From positions 186,001-250,000 of the forward strand of contig NZ_LWCS01000032.1 of assembly GCF_001650495.1 (NCBI RefSeq): a stretch of DNA of 64,000 bases. The letters are read 5' to 3'. The position numbers and the translations under genes are program-made. Origin of the DNA: Mycolicibacterium iranicum (GTDB lineage: Bacteria; Actinomycetota; Actinomycetes; Mycobacteriales; Mycobacteriaceae). Below are positions 34,294 to 43,023 of the stretch, in pieces; position 1 is the first letter of the stretch; every line of letters starts with the position of its first letter. A model generated the notes under the pieces. The model did no database searches and was not told where the DNA came from. It saw nothing but the letters and a program-made list of their open reading frames with translations.

Positions 34294-35406
34294 ATGACAG
34301 CCAGCGCCGAGCCGTTACGAGTGATCCAATGGGCCACCGGAGCAGTGGGCGCCGAGATGATCACCACCATCCTCGAACATCGGCCGGACCTGAAGTATGT
34401 CGGGGCGCGGGTGTACTCGGAAGACAAGGATGGAGTCGACCTCGCGACCTTGGTAGGCCGGCCGCCGATCGGCGTGGCCGCGACGACCGACGTCGGTCAG
34501 ATTCTGGACACCGATGCCGACATCGTGCTGTATGCACCGTCGTTCACCAACCTGGATGACGTCTGTGCACTGCTGGAAAGCGGAAAGAACGTCGCCACGG
34601 TGTCGTTTCTTTTCCACCCACGCCGCTTGCCCGCCGACGACCACCGACGACTTGCCCAGGCATGCCAAAAAGGCCACAGCACCATCCACGCAAGCGGTCT
34701 GAACCCCGGGAACTTGTCGGGAGTGCTTCCACTTGCTTTATCCGGGATGAGCCGGAAAATCGACAAGCTGACGCTACAGGAACGCGCCGACTGGTCACTG
34801 TGGGAAAGCACGGGGATCACTTTCGATGGAATGTGGTTCGGCAAGCCGGTCGAACAGATAACGCCGACCGCAAATGATTTCCTGTCGTTCAATACCCGAC
34901 TGTTCACGGAGCAGACCTGGTTCATCGCGGACACACTGAACGCCGCTATCGACGACGTCACCGTCACCGTCGAGGCAGTTCCGGCCAGCAAGGACTTCCA
35001 GATCTTCGACCACCTCGTCGAGGCAGGGACGACGGCTGGGCAGCGGTGGAGTTTCACCGGCCTCCGCCGAGGCGAGTCGCTGATCGAGTTCGAGACGTTG
35101 TGGACAGTTGGTGGCCAATACCCAGACCACTGGCCGAAGCCCGAGGACGGCTGGACGCTCACCATCGAGGGCGACCCCTCGATGCGCACCCACTTCTTCT
35201 GCCTGGCAAGCTTCACCCGCGCGGCATCGGTCGAGGAACATGTGCGGGCCGGATTGATCGCCGTGGCAATGCAAGTCGTCAATGCAATCCCCGAGGTGTG
35301 CGCCTCGCCACCGGGTTTCGCGACTATGGCCGACCTGCCATTGATCCGCAGCTACACGGGATTTGGCGACACGTTGCATCAACACCGCCCGCAGCTACTG
35401 CACTGA
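34294..35406 (+). CDS. Dihydrodipicolinate-reductase-like oxidoreductase, paralogue 2
   Basis: The product is 370 residues from an ATG preceded by AGGAG. N-terminal nucleotide motif RVIQWATGAVGAEMITTILE at about 9-28, then the family blocks DIVLYAPSFTNLDDVCALLE, GKNVATVSFLFHP and HASGLNPGNLSGVLPLAL. The C-terminal domain ends VVNAIPEVCASPPGFATMAD. The closest relatives in the window are the other ATGAVG-type copies at 36738 and 39153. It is presumably an NAD(P)-dependent enzyme; the substrate is unknown. Confidence 0.83.
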   Translation: MTASAEPLRVIQWATGAVGAEMITTILEHRPDLKYVGARVYSEDKDGVDLATLVGRPPIGVAATTDVGQILDTDADIVLYAPSFTNLDDVCALLESGKNVATVSFLFHPRRLPADDHRRLAQACQKGHSTIHASGLNPGNLSGVLPLALSGMSRKIDKLTLQERADWSLWESTGITFDGMWFGKPVEQITPTANDFLSFNTRLFTEQTWFIADTLNAAIDDVTVTVEAVPASKDFQIFDHLVEAGTTAGQRWSFTGLRRGESLIEFETLWTVGGQYPDHWPKPEDGWTLTIEGDPSMRTHFFCLASFTRAASVEEHVRAGLIAVAMQVVNAIPEVCASPPGFATMADLPLIRSYTGFGDTLHQHRPQLLH

Positions 35407-35439
35407 CATGCCCGTCCGATCGAGGGCCCGCGCCTTCGG

Positions 35440-35674
35440 CGCTGGCATCAGCGGTGCAAGCCAGGGCATGTCCACCATCGGCGATGATGGCAGCCACCAC
35501 CTCCCGGGCCGGCGTCGGATCCTGACCGCAGCCGGAAGTATCTGATCCGTTGTCGTGCAACACGACCGCGGCTCCACGCCGGGCCAGCTCCCTACGGTAA
35601 GCCTCACCCAGCCCGCGGCCACCAACGGCGACGAGCACGACCCGGTTGGTGAACGAAACACTGTTCAAGTGCAA
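35440..35674 (-). pseudogene. SDR N-terminal fragment (relic)
   Basis: About 78 codons from a TTG near 35674 resemble the N-terminus of a multifunctional-enzyme-type SDR: NRVVLVAVGGRGLGEAYRRE, then LARRGAAVVLHDNGSDTSGC and DPTPAREVVAAIIADGGHAL. The cofactor motif has lost its first Thr-Gly. Similarity stops near 35440, well before the catalytic Tyr, and the reading frame runs into the end of the convergent 34294 gene. It follows the 35665 gene with a 10-bp overlap, so it was probably an operon partner that was cut by a deletion. Confidence 0.55.
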
Positions 35675-36741
35675 TGAAAAAGCCCCCTTCCAGAGGGCAG
35701 CGGCAAATCAAGTGTTGTGACTATTCCCGGCGCAGCAGCGACTACCGCCGGGATGTTGTTCACCACCCGTGACGCCGTGGCCACCATCCCCGCATGCGCA
35801 TGGTCGCCGTTGCGGCTGCTGAGGTTGAAGTCCATCGAATACGACGGCTCCCCTGTGATCTCGATGCGGTAGGTGTACGAGCCGGTCGCAGGGCGAGGCC
35901 ATTCCGGGCACAGATCGTCGCGCATTCGAGTGACGTGTTCTGCCACGATGACAGGCCGACCGTCGACGACACCGGCCACCTCGAATCTCAGGGCGGCAGC
36001 GGTCCCTTTGGGTATGTGCCCCCACGCAGTGTCGAAAGCATCCGGCGCGGGCACCCTGATCGAATGCTCGGTGATGTCGTCGAGTTCGATACCGAGCCAC
36101 TGTGCTCCCAGCTTCACCACCGAACCCCAAGCCATCGTCAGCGCACCGGGCGCGACGACCATCGGGGTCTCCTCGAGCGGCCGACCGAACCCCATCAGAT
36201 CCCGCATTATGAGGGCACTGTCATAGGTCGAGTAATCGCATATCTCGATGCAGCGAATCTGTTCGACGCTCTGACACGTGCCGGCGAGTGCGAGTGGCAC
36301 GATGTCGTTGGCGAAACCGGGGTCGATGCCGTTGACATACAGGCTCGCTCCGCCCGCTTGTGCCGCCTTTTCGACAGAGCGGTAGAGCTCCTCGGGCACC
36401 ACGCCCCATGGATTCTGCAGGAATGTCCCGCCCGTGCCAACGACATTCACGCCGGACTGGAGGATTCGCCGGTAGTCTCCCAGCGCCTCCAGCATTCGCG
36501 TGTCTGCGATCGCCGCGTAGACGGCGCAGTCCGGCTTGCCGGCCAGCAGCTCCCCCAGGTCAGTCGTGGCGACGATTCCAGTCGTCCGATCGATGCCGGC
36601 AAGTTCGCCGGCGTCCCTGCCCGCTTTGGCATCAGAAGACACCCAGACGCCGACGAGGCTATACGTAGGGTTATCCAGCAGAGCGCGAAGGGCGTGTCTT
36701 CCGACGCCACCGGTACCGATCACAATGACGTTCATCGTCAT
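35665..36741 (-). CDS. Dihydrodipicolinate-reductase-like oxidoreductase, paralogue 3
   Basis: The product is 358 residues from the ATG at 36741, which overlaps the previous stop as ATGA; the frame is open to 36858 inside the neighbour. The motif MNVIVIGTGGVGRHALRALL has a full glycine-rich nucleotide loop. Later blocks include GTGGTFLQNPWGVVPEELYR, NGIDPGFANDIVPLALAG, CDYSTYDSALIMRDLMGFG and VVNNIPAVVAAAPGIVTTLD. The last two are near-identical in arrangement to the 22620 and 36738 copies. It is translationally coupled to paralogue 4. Confidence 0.83.
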   Translation of the reverse strand: MTMNVIVIGTGGVGRHALRALLDNPTYSLVGVWVSSDAKAGRDAGELAGIDRTTGIVATTDLGELLAGKPDCAVYAAIADTRMLEALGDYRRILQSGVNVVGTGGTFLQNPWGVVPEELYRSVEKAAQAGGASLYVNGIDPGFANDIVPLALAGTCQSVEQIRCIEICDYSTYDSALIMRDLMGFGRPLEETPMVVAPGALTMAWGSVVKLGAQWLGIELDDITEHSIRVPAPDAFDTAWGHIPKGTAAALRFEVAGVVDGRPVIVAEHVTRMRDDLCPEWPRPATGSYTYRIEITGEPSYSMDFNLSSRNGDHAHAGMVATASRVVNNIPAVVAAAPGIVTTLDLPLPSGRGLFHCT

Positions 36742-37787
36742 GGGCGCTGCGTCCAGTTCGCTACAAACGGACCGATGGTCGACAAGTCGTAGAGACCGGG
36801 GCCGGCGGTCAGCACCGCCGGTATCGCGTTGATCGCATGCATGGCGGTGGCCAGGCAACCCTGCTCGGCGTGATCTTCGTCATGATCGCCGATCACCAAG
36901 TGAAAGCGAAGGTTCGGTGCACCGAGAAACGCTACCTCGTAACCGATGTCGGTCGGCCAGTCCGGGGCCAGGTCGTCGGCCATTCGGGTGAGATGCTCGA
37001 CCGACAGCGTCACGTCGCCACAGTCGGCTACCACCCCGAAACGCATCGCTGCGACGGTGCCCGCGGCTATTTCACCGGCCGCCACCGTCAATGCCCTCGG
37101 CGTGGTGGCGACCTCGCGGTACCCGCGCACGCTGTCAATCTGCAAATCCAGTGCCTGGGCGAGCACCGTCGCGCTGCCGAGCCACGCTGCGGCGGCATAA
37201 TCGGTGTTGGTGAGCAGAGGCGTGGTGTCTTCGGGCGGAAAGCCGAATCCCATCGCATTGAAGATCAGGTCGTGACTTGCATAGGTCGAGTAGTTGAGCA
37301 CTTCACGGACGTCGATGCGCTGGGTCCGCTGGGTGAGCCGCGACAGGATCGGGCCGAGCGACTCACCGATGAAGCCCGGATAGAGACCAAGGCCCAAAAA
37401 TGTCGATTGCCCGAACTCACAGGCCTTTTCAATGCCGTCCGCCAACGAACCGTCCAATGAACGCGGATGAATGAACCGGCTTCCGGTCGTGATCACATTC
37501 TTGCCGGACGCCAGAAGATCACAGACGTCGGCGAAGCATCCGGCGGTGTCGGTCTCGACTTTGCCCATATAAAGCACGACATCGGCATCCGCGGCAAGCA
37601 GAGCCTCACGGTCGTCCGTAGCGGCGACACCGGTCTCGGGCAGTCCACACAGCGTTCCGGCGTCGACCCCGACCTTTGCCGCGTCGTACACGCGAACCCC
37701 CACCAGATCGAGATCCGCGCGTCCGATCACGTGACGCAGCGACATTGTGCCGGTGACGCCAGTGGCCCATTGGATGACACGTGTCAT
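36738..37787 (-). CDS. Dihydrodipicolinate-reductase-like oxidoreductase, paralogue 4
   Basis: The product is 349 residues. N-terminal motif TRVIQWATGVTGTMSLRHVI; family blocks VITTGSRFIHPRSLDGSLAD, LGLYPGFIGESLGPILSR, VLNYSTYASHDLIFNAMGFG and AINAIPAVLTAGPGLYDLS. It begins 4 bp after the P450 gene (37792) ends on the same strand and is coupled to paralogue 3 downstream. The P450 and two reductase copies thus form one operon. Confidence 0.83.
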   Translation of the reverse strand: MTRVIQWATGVTGTMSLRHVIGRADLDLVGVRVYDAAKVGVDAGTLCGLPETGVAATDDREALLAADADVVLYMGKVETDTAGCFADVCDLLASGKNVITTGSRFIHPRSLDGSLADGIEKACEFGQSTFLGLGLYPGFIGESLGPILSRLTQRTQRIDVREVLNYSTYASHDLIFNAMGFGFPPEDTTPLLTNTDYAAAAWLGSATVLAQALDLQIDSVRGYREVATTPRALTVAAGEIAAGTVAAMRFGVVADCGDVTLSVEHLTRMADDLAPDWPTDIGYEVAFLGAPNLRFHLVIGDHDEDHAEQGCLATAMHAINAIPAVLTAGPGLYDLSTIGPFVANWTQRP

Positions 37788-37791
37788 GTTG

Positions 37792-39030
37792 TCAGTCCCA
37801 GATCACGTCGAGCCGTGGCGGCGACCGGAACATCGTGCCCGTGATGTATGGCGGGGGCGCGTCAGGATCCAGGCGGAGACCGGGTAGCTGGTCGAACAGG
37901 GCGTTGAAGATCTTCATGCTTTCCAGCCGCGCCAGATGCATACCCAGACACACGTGTGCTCCGTGGGCGAACCCTATGTGCGGCTTCCGATCCCGGAATA
38001 TGTTGAAGCGTTCTGCCTCTTCCCAGCGCGATTCGTCATGGTTGGCGCTGCCCAGGCTGAGCATCATCGTCGCACCCCCGGGGATCTGAACGCCGGCCAA
38101 CTCGGTGTCGCAGGTGACTTCCCGCATGAAGTTCAGCAGCGGTGTCTCCCAGCGGATCCCTTCTTCGATGGCCTGGGGCAGCAGACTTCGATCCTCACGC
38201 ACTGCGTCGAGCTGCTCGGGGTGGGTCAGCAACGCAAAGGCAAGGCTGGCCGTGGAGCGCGATGTCGTCTCCGCGCCCGCGGGCAACAGGTTTCGCATGA
38301 AGCCGTAGATCTGCTCATCGGACATCTTGACGCCGTTGACCTCGGCACCGGCCAGAATCGACACCATGTCGTCGGTGGGCGCTTTTCGCTTGTCGGCAAG
38401 GATCCCGACGAAATACTCGCGCATCTCCGCTGAGGCTTTCATCGCGGTGTCCATGTCGCCTCGAAAGCCCAGGATGTCGATCGCCAGGCGATGAAACTGG
38501 AGCACGTCGGAGTCAGGAAGTCCGAGCAGCGCTGCGATCACCCGCACAGGGATCGGCATGAACACCGCGTCGACGAGGTCGGCACGCTTGGCACCCCTGA
38601 GCTTCGCCAGGGTGCGATCTACCAGCGGCCCGACCAACTCGTCATCCCAGCGCTTCATCGATGACCGGGCGAACGCGAACTCGTGCAGCTTGCGATAGAC
38701 GGCATGCTCGGGTTCCTGCATTTCCAGGATGGTCGGCCCTTGGAGCGGCCGCACAATGTCCTCGTAGCAACGCGTGCTGAAGGTGACGTTGTCGGTGAAC
38801 ACAGCCTTGACCGCGTCGAAAGAATACGCGGTGAACGTCGGTGGGCCATCGCCAGAATTGCCGACAACCCCCATTTCGGGCCACCCAGCATGCACCGAAG
38901 CCTGGGCACGAAGTTTCTTGAGCAATGGGTATGGCGTTGCGTCGCCATCGGCACCCATGCCCTTGTTGAATCTGTCTTGTGCCTCGCGGATGCTCTGTTC
39001 GAGCTCGTCGACTGATGCCGGTTTCAACAC
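37792..39030 (-). CDS. Cytochrome P450
   Basis: The product is 412 residues from the GTG at 39030 with GAGGAG about 7 bases upstream; the frame is open to 39180. The heme Cys is at about 361 (FAHGAHVCLGMHLARLE), the I-helix is LLPAGAETTSRS, and the EXXR helix is EEGIRWETP. It is a soluble P450 of unknown substrate. It heads an operon with two dihydrodipicolinate-reductase-like genes and is divergent from a fifth copy at 39153. Confidence 0.93.
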   Translation of the reverse strand: MLKPASVDELEQSIREAQDRFNKGMGADGDATPYPLLKKLRAQASVHAGWPEMGVVGNSGDGPPTFTAYSFDAVKAVFTDNVTFSTRCYEDIVRPLQGPTILEMQEPEHAVYRKLHEFAFARSSMKRWDDELVGPLVDRTLAKLRGAKRADLVDAVFMPIPVRVIAALLGLPDSDVLQFHRLAIDILGFRGDMDTAMKASAEMREYFVGILADKRKAPTDDMVSILAGAEVNGVKMSDEQIYGFMRNLLPAGAETTSRSTASLAFALLTHPEQLDAVREDRSLLPQAIEEGIRWETPLLNFMREVTCDTELAGVQIPGGATMMLSLGSANHDESRWEEAERFNIFRDRKPHIGFAHGAHVCLGMHLARLESMKIFNALFDQLPGLRLDPDAPPPYITGTMFRSPPRLDVIWD

Positions 39031-39152
39031 CCCAACGCTCCTCACTGCACGACGCCGGTCCAACATACACCCTGTCGGTTGGAACCTCCATGATGTAGCT
39101 TGAAGGCCGTCATCAGATGGAATATCGCCAAAGCGCAACCAGGAGAATTCGA

Positions 39153-40226
39153 TTGACGACTCGAGTAGCTCAATGGGCAACAGGCGCCGTCGGCCGGGCC
39201 GCCCTCCAGGAGCTCATCGAGAATCCTGGTTTCCAGTTGGTCGGTGTCCTGGTCTACGACCCGGCGAAGACGAACAGGGACGCCGCCGAATTGTGCGGGC
39301 TGGGGTCTCCGACAGGCATCCAGGCGACTGCGTCAAAAGACGAGATCATTGCGTGCAAGCCTGAGGTGGTCATCCACACCGCTAGTAAGGCTCACGCCCT
39401 TGAGACCAACGCCGAGGACATCTGCCGGCTCCTCGCGGCCGGCATCAACGTCATCTCCACCACGTCGTACAACCACCTGCCTACCTACGGAGAAGCTGTA
39501 CACGCCGATTTCGTCGAGTCCTGCCGCCGTGGCGGGTCGCGGTTTCACGCCGCCGGTGAGAATCCCGGCTTCATGTTCGAGCGGCTCGTCGCGACGGTGA
39601 CCGGGCTCAGCAAAAGCATCGACCGAATCGATCTATACGAAGCCACTGACGTTTCTGCTGTCGACAGCAGGCCGATGCTCGTAGACCTGATGGGGATGGG
39701 CAGGCCACCCCAGGACGTGTCCGTCGACTCGCCGATCATCGCCAAACTCGACATGGCCTACCGCCAGGCGCTCAACGCGACTGCCGATGTTCTCGGCGTG
39801 ACGCTCTCGCACATCGATATCGCCGTCGACGCGACCACGCTGCCTCACGACATCGAGGTCAAGGCCGGCACTATTGACGCGGGAACGGTAGTGGGACAGC
39901 GCTTCTCATGGGTTGGTCACTGGTCGGGTCGACCGTTGCTGGCAATTCACGAAGAGTGGGTACTGACCCGGGACCTGCCGCAGTGGGGGCTCAAGCCTCT
40001 TGCGCCAGGTGACCGCGCGCCGCTGATACGCGCCGTCATCGCCGGCAATCCGAGCTTCGAGCTTCAACTCGACGTCGGGCCTGAAGACGGCCAATCGGAC
40101 GGGACACACGCGATGCCCGGGCACCTGATGATCGCCATGGGTGCTGTTCGCGCAATCCCCTATGTGCTCGCCCAGCCGCCCGGCATTGTGACCGCTCCTG
40201 TCTTCGGTGCGATTCAGCTAGCGTGA
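39153..40226 (+). CDS. Dihydrodipicolinate-reductase-like oxidoreductase, paralogue 5
   Basis: The product is 357 residues from the TTG at 39153, chosen for the AGGAG seven bases upstream; the open frame from 39117 adds 12 unlikely residues. The motif TTRVAQWATGAVGRAALQEL is the same loop as in paralogues 2 and 4. Blocks: VISTTSYNHLPTYGEAVHAD, AAGENPGFMFERLVATVTGL, and GHLMIAMGAVRAIPYVLAQP at the C-terminus. It ends 9 bp inside the convergent gene at 40218. Confidence 0.83.
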   Translation: MTTRVAQWATGAVGRAALQELIENPGFQLVGVLVYDPAKTNRDAAELCGLGSPTGIQATASKDEIIACKPEVVIHTASKAHALETNAEDICRLLAAGINVISTTSYNHLPTYGEAVHADFVESCRRGGSRFHAAGENPGFMFERLVATVTGLSKSIDRIDLYEATDVSAVDSRPMLVDLMGMGRPPQDVSVDSPIIAKLDMAYRQALNATADVLGVTLSHIDIAVDATTLPHDIEVKAGTIDAGTVVGQRFSWVGHWSGRPLLAIHEEWVLTRDLPQWGLKPLAPGDRAPLIRAVIAGNPSFELQLDVGPEDGQSDGTHAMPGHLMIAMGAVRAIPYVLAQPPGIVTAPVFGAIQLA

Positions 40227-41363
40227 GCCCTCGCCGACTGCACGCGCGATGTTCTTGCTCGGGGCGGCGTGGAACACATGAGTCGATCCGTCCGGCACCA
40301 CGCGGCGGGCGATCAAATAATCCGACCCCAGCCAGCCTTGTCGGATGCAACGCCCGAACCGCAGGAAGGTCCCGGGCGCTCCGCTCGCCGAGGGAACGAG
40401 CTTGACCTGTTCGATGCCGTTTTTGACGCCCTCCCCTGTCAGCGGACGGGCCATGCTCAGCGCCCGCGCGATCACAGTGGCCGCGTCGCGGGCCAGTCCA
40501 GGCATGGAGTGCCCCGGCCGTCGGCCGTACTCCGATTCGAAACGGTCCAAGAATCTTTGGCCGACAGCGTTGCGCTCGTCGTAGCTGTCAAGTCCGATCC
40601 ATCCCGCGAGATGCCGCATCCATTCCGCATTGATGTGCGCCATCTCAAAGGCGGTGGTGGTGTATCTCGGCGGGTCCCACCCCGCGGCCAGCAGTGCGTC
40701 GGTGAAACCCCACAGCCCGTGACCGAATCCGACATGGACCAACGCGTCCGGCTCTGCAGCGCGCAACAGCTCGACCGCACGCGCCTTGTCCGCCTCCACC
40801 TGCGGGATAGCCACCGTCGAGACCACCGTGAGACCCGCCGCCGAATAGGCTTTCTCGGCGAAGGACAGGTACTCCTTGCCGATCAGCGAAGACTCGTAGG
40901 CGATGGCGATGCGCGATCGGCCATCACCGATCATAACGGCAGCCAACATCACCGGCTCCTCGGCCATGGAACCGTTGTTCAGGGCGAAGCACCATTCACC
41001 GAGCGCCCCCTCAGAGCCCGAGAGCGTGATGATCGGCGCCTGCGCCGTGGCGTCGACGTGGGGGCGGAGCGGCACGACGTTGTCGGATACCCAAGGCCCG
41101 AAGATGGCAAGGCAGCCCTCCTCGATCAGCTCGTCGAAGGCCCGCTCGACAGCCTTGTACGTGCCATTGGGAAGCCCGACCACGTTGCGCTGGACGAGCT
41201 CGATCGGCCTGTCGATCAAACCGGATGCCAAGGCGTCGGCCATGACCAGCTTCAGGGCAGCCACGGTGTCGTTGTCGGTGTCGCCCTTCGTCGGATAGTC
41301 GTTGAGCAGGCCCACTTTCAGGGGCACCACCGAGCCGTATGCGCGAACCTCGTCGTCTGCCAT
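40218..41363 (-). CDS. Periplasmic-binding-fold protein without signal peptide
   Basis: The product is 381 residues from the ATG at 41363. It has the Leu/Ile/Val/amide-type substrate-binding fold: VPLKVGLLNDYPTKGDTDND, LVQRNVVGLPNGTYKAVERA, ITLSGSEGALGEWCFALNNG, and SRIAIAYESSLIGKEYLSFA. There is no signal sequence and no lipobox Cys; no permease or ATPase genes lie nearby. It is divergent from a TetR gene with an inverted repeat between, so it may be a cytoplasmic ligand sensor or carrier. Confidence 0.82.
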   Translation of the reverse strand: MADDEVRAYGSVVPLKVGLLNDYPTKGDTDNDTVAALKLVMADALASGLIDRPIELVQRNVVGLPNGTYKAVERAFDELIEEGCLAIFGPWVSDNVVPLRPHVDATAQAPIITLSGSEGALGEWCFALNNGSMAEEPVMLAAVMIGDGRSRIAIAYESSLIGKEYLSFAEKAYSAAGLTVVSTVAIPQVEADKARAVELLRAAEPDALVHVGFGHGLWGFTDALLAAGWDPPRYTTTAFEMAHINAEWMRHLAGWIGLDSYDERNAVGQRFLDRFESEYGRRPGHSMPGLARDAATVIARALSMARPLTGEGVKNGIEQVKLVPSASGAPGTFLRFGRCIRQGWLGSDYLIARRVVPDGSTHVFHAAPSKNIARAVGEGSR

Positions 41364-41368
41364 ACCCG

Positions 41369-41389
41369 CAACATACAATATGAATGTTG
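41369..41389. promoter_or_regulatory. Inverted repeat CAACAT-N9-ATGTTG, putative TetR operator
   Basis: A perfect 6-bp inverted repeat lies in the 39-bp gap between the divergent binding-protein gene and TetR gene. It sits 13 bp upstream of the TetR ATG. Autoregulation of TetR and control of the neighbour is the usual logic for this arrangement. It is not related in sequence to the GAGAA/TTCTC motif. Confidence 0.5.
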
Positions 41390-41402
41390 ATACGATGCAC
41401 GC

Positions 41403-42035
41403 ATGGCCAAGCGCGGTGGCACCGACGACGAGCGTCGAGCACGGGGAGACCAGACTCGACGTGACCTGATTGATGCAGGTCGATCGCTGTTCGTCGAGAA
41501 CGGCTTCTTCAACACCAGCATCGGCGATCTCGTCTCAGCATCCGGCGTGGGAACTCGCGGAGCCTTCTACCACCACTTCAAGGACAAGGCAGAACTCTTC
41601 AGGGCGGTCTTCGAGGAGGTCGAGCACGACCTCACGCTGCGGTCCATTGCGGCCCCGCCGAAAGGTGCGCACGCTTGGGAGCGCCTCAGCCGGGGCCTGC
41701 ACGGATTTCTCGAAGCCGCGCTCGAACCCGAAGTCCAGCGAGTGATGCTGCTCGACGGGCCCGTGGTGCTGGGTTGGCAGACACTGCGCGCCATTCAGCT
41801 GAACGACAGTTTCGCCATGATTGACGAGGTCATTCGCGAAGCCATCGCCGAAGGGGCCATCGACGAACAACCCGTGGGCGAGCTGACCCACATGATCGTC
41901 GCCGCCCTAGAAGAGGCCGCGCTCCTCGTGGCGCACGCCGATGATCCCGTAGCCGCCCGCAACCGCGCAGCCAAGATCCTTGATCGGATACTGCTGAGCT
42001 TTGCCCCGGAGACGTCAAACTCGTTGCCGAAATAG
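41403..42035 (+). CDS. TetR family transcriptional regulator
   Basis: The product is 210 residues. The helix-turn-helix domain is at about 15-65 (RRDLIDAGRSLFVENGFFNT, then DLVSASGVGTRGAFYHHFKD). The C-terminal domain is typical of TetR proteins (AWERLSRGLHGFLEAALEPE, MLLDGPVVLGWQTLRAIQLN). It is likely to act on the inverted repeat at 41369-41389 and perhaps on the downstream SDR-ALDH-ADH operon. Confidence 0.92.
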   Translation: MAKRGGTDDERRARGDQTRRDLIDAGRSLFVENGFFNTSIGDLVSASGVGTRGAFYHHFKDKAELFRAVFEEVEHDLTLRSIAAPPKGAHAWERLSRGLHGFLEAALEPEVQRVMLLDGPVVLGWQTLRAIQLNDSFAMIDEVIREAIAEGAIDEQPVGELTHMIVAALEEAALLVAHADDPVAARNRAAKILDRILLSFAPETSNSLPK

Positions 42036-42073
42036 GCTTTTGGACGCCTGCGGAGATATTCGCACGCTGTTGG

Positions 42074-42085
42074 AAACTATCGTTT
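42074..42085. promoter_or_regulatory. Palindrome AAAC-N4-GTTT in the promoter of the SDR-ALDH-ADH operon
   Basis: The repeat lies 39 bp after the TetR stop and about 68 bp before the first ribosome site of the operon. With its flanks (GGAAA-N6-TTTAC) it has the N6 spacing of the island motif, but the half-sites differ. Low confidence. Confidence 0.3.
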
Positions 42086-42152
42086 ACACATTTGCATACA
42101 GTTCCTCTACATTACTGATAGCGTCGCTCTCGACCTCTGTGCAAGGAGACAC

Positions 42153-42242
42153 ATGCAGCCCCACGACACGATCCTCGTCAGCGTCGACGGTCATCGCTTC
42201 GCACCGAGCGCCCTGGGAAACCGGGTTGAGCTCGATGTCTGA
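42153..42242 (+). CDS. 29-residue ORF preceding the SDR gene
   Basis: An ATG at 42153 has AAGGAG five bases upstream; the 29-residue product starts MQPHDTILVSVDGHRFAP. The stop overlaps the SDR ATG at 42235 by 8 bp, so the SDR, which lacks a clear ribosome site of its own, may be translated by coupling. The ILVSVDGH stretch resembles the first strand of amidohydrolase-family proteins (usually SVDDH), so it may be the relic of such a gene or a leader peptide. Confidence 0.45.
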   Translation: MQPHDTILVSVDGHRFAPSALGNRVELDV

Positions 42243-43023
42243 CATCTCTGGCCGCAGGGTAGCGGTGATCGGCGCGTCAGCAGGACTGGGACGCTGTATC
42301 GGCGTGGGTCTGGCGCAGAAGGGCGCACACGTCGCCCTACTCGCACGCCGGCACGACCGGCTTGTCGAGGCTGCCAAGGAAGCGGGTAACGGCGCGCTCG
42401 CCGTGGCCTGCGACGTCACCGACGGCGACGGCTGCCAACGATCCATCGCAGAAGTTGTTGCAGGACTCGGAGGCCTCGACGCACTCGTCTACACGACGGG
42501 GATGGGGGTGCTCGCGCCGCTGACCGATGTCACCGCGGAACAATGGGCGCAGTTGTTCGCCACCAACGTCACTGGCGCCTCACTGGTCACTGCGGCGGCC
42601 GCACCGCACTTGGCGCAGTCGCAGGGCTCCGCCGTGTACCTGTCCTCGCTCAGCGCGTCGTACTCGACCCCATGGCCGCTGCTTGGGTCGTATGCCGTCA
42701 CCAAGGCCGCACTGGACAAGCTGGTCGAGGCGTGGCGGATCGAGCATCCGAACATCGGCTTCACCCGACTGGCCGTCGGCGACAGCCTGGGCGGAAAGGG
42801 GGACGCCCAGACGGAGTTCAACAAGAGCTGGGATCCCGACGCACTCGAATCCGCTATCAGATTCTGGATGGACAACCGGTACATGCTCGGCGGGCTCGTC
42901 GACGTCGACCACCTCACCGACGTCGTGGAGTCCGTCATCGGCTGCGGCAAGAGCAGCTTCATCCCTTACCTCACCCTGGCCCCCCGCGCCTCCGACTCGG
43001 TGAAAGAGCTTCGCAAATGGTGA
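42235..43023 (+). CDS. Short-chain dehydrogenase/reductase (SDR)
   Basis: The product is 262 residues from the ATG at 42235. Motifs: RRVAVIGASAGLGRCIGVGL at about 7-26, VYLSSLSASYSTP for Ser, and YAVTKAALDKL for Tyr/Lys. The C-terminal part resembles that of the protein encoded at 30657. The last codons overlap the ALDH start by 7 bp. It forms an operon with an aldehyde and an alcohol dehydrogenase. Confidence 0.88.
   Translation: MSDISGRRVAVIGASAGLGRCIGVGLAQKGAHVALLARRHDRLVEAAKEAGNGALAVACDVTDGDGCQRSIAEVVAGLGGLDALVYTTGMGVLAPLTDVTAEQWAQLFATNVTGASLVTAAAAPHLAQSQGSAVYLSSLSASYSTPWPLLGSYAVTKAALDKLVEAWRIEHPNIGFTRLAVGDSLGGKGDAQTEFNKSWDPDALESAIRFWMDNRYMLGGLVDVDHLTDVVESVIGCGKSSFIPYLTLAPRASDSVKELRKW

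Noticed and set aside
40269..41390. 373-codon open frame on the plus strand
   Set aside because: It is the antisense shadow of the binding-protein gene; the protein is Arg/His-rich without recognisable domain.
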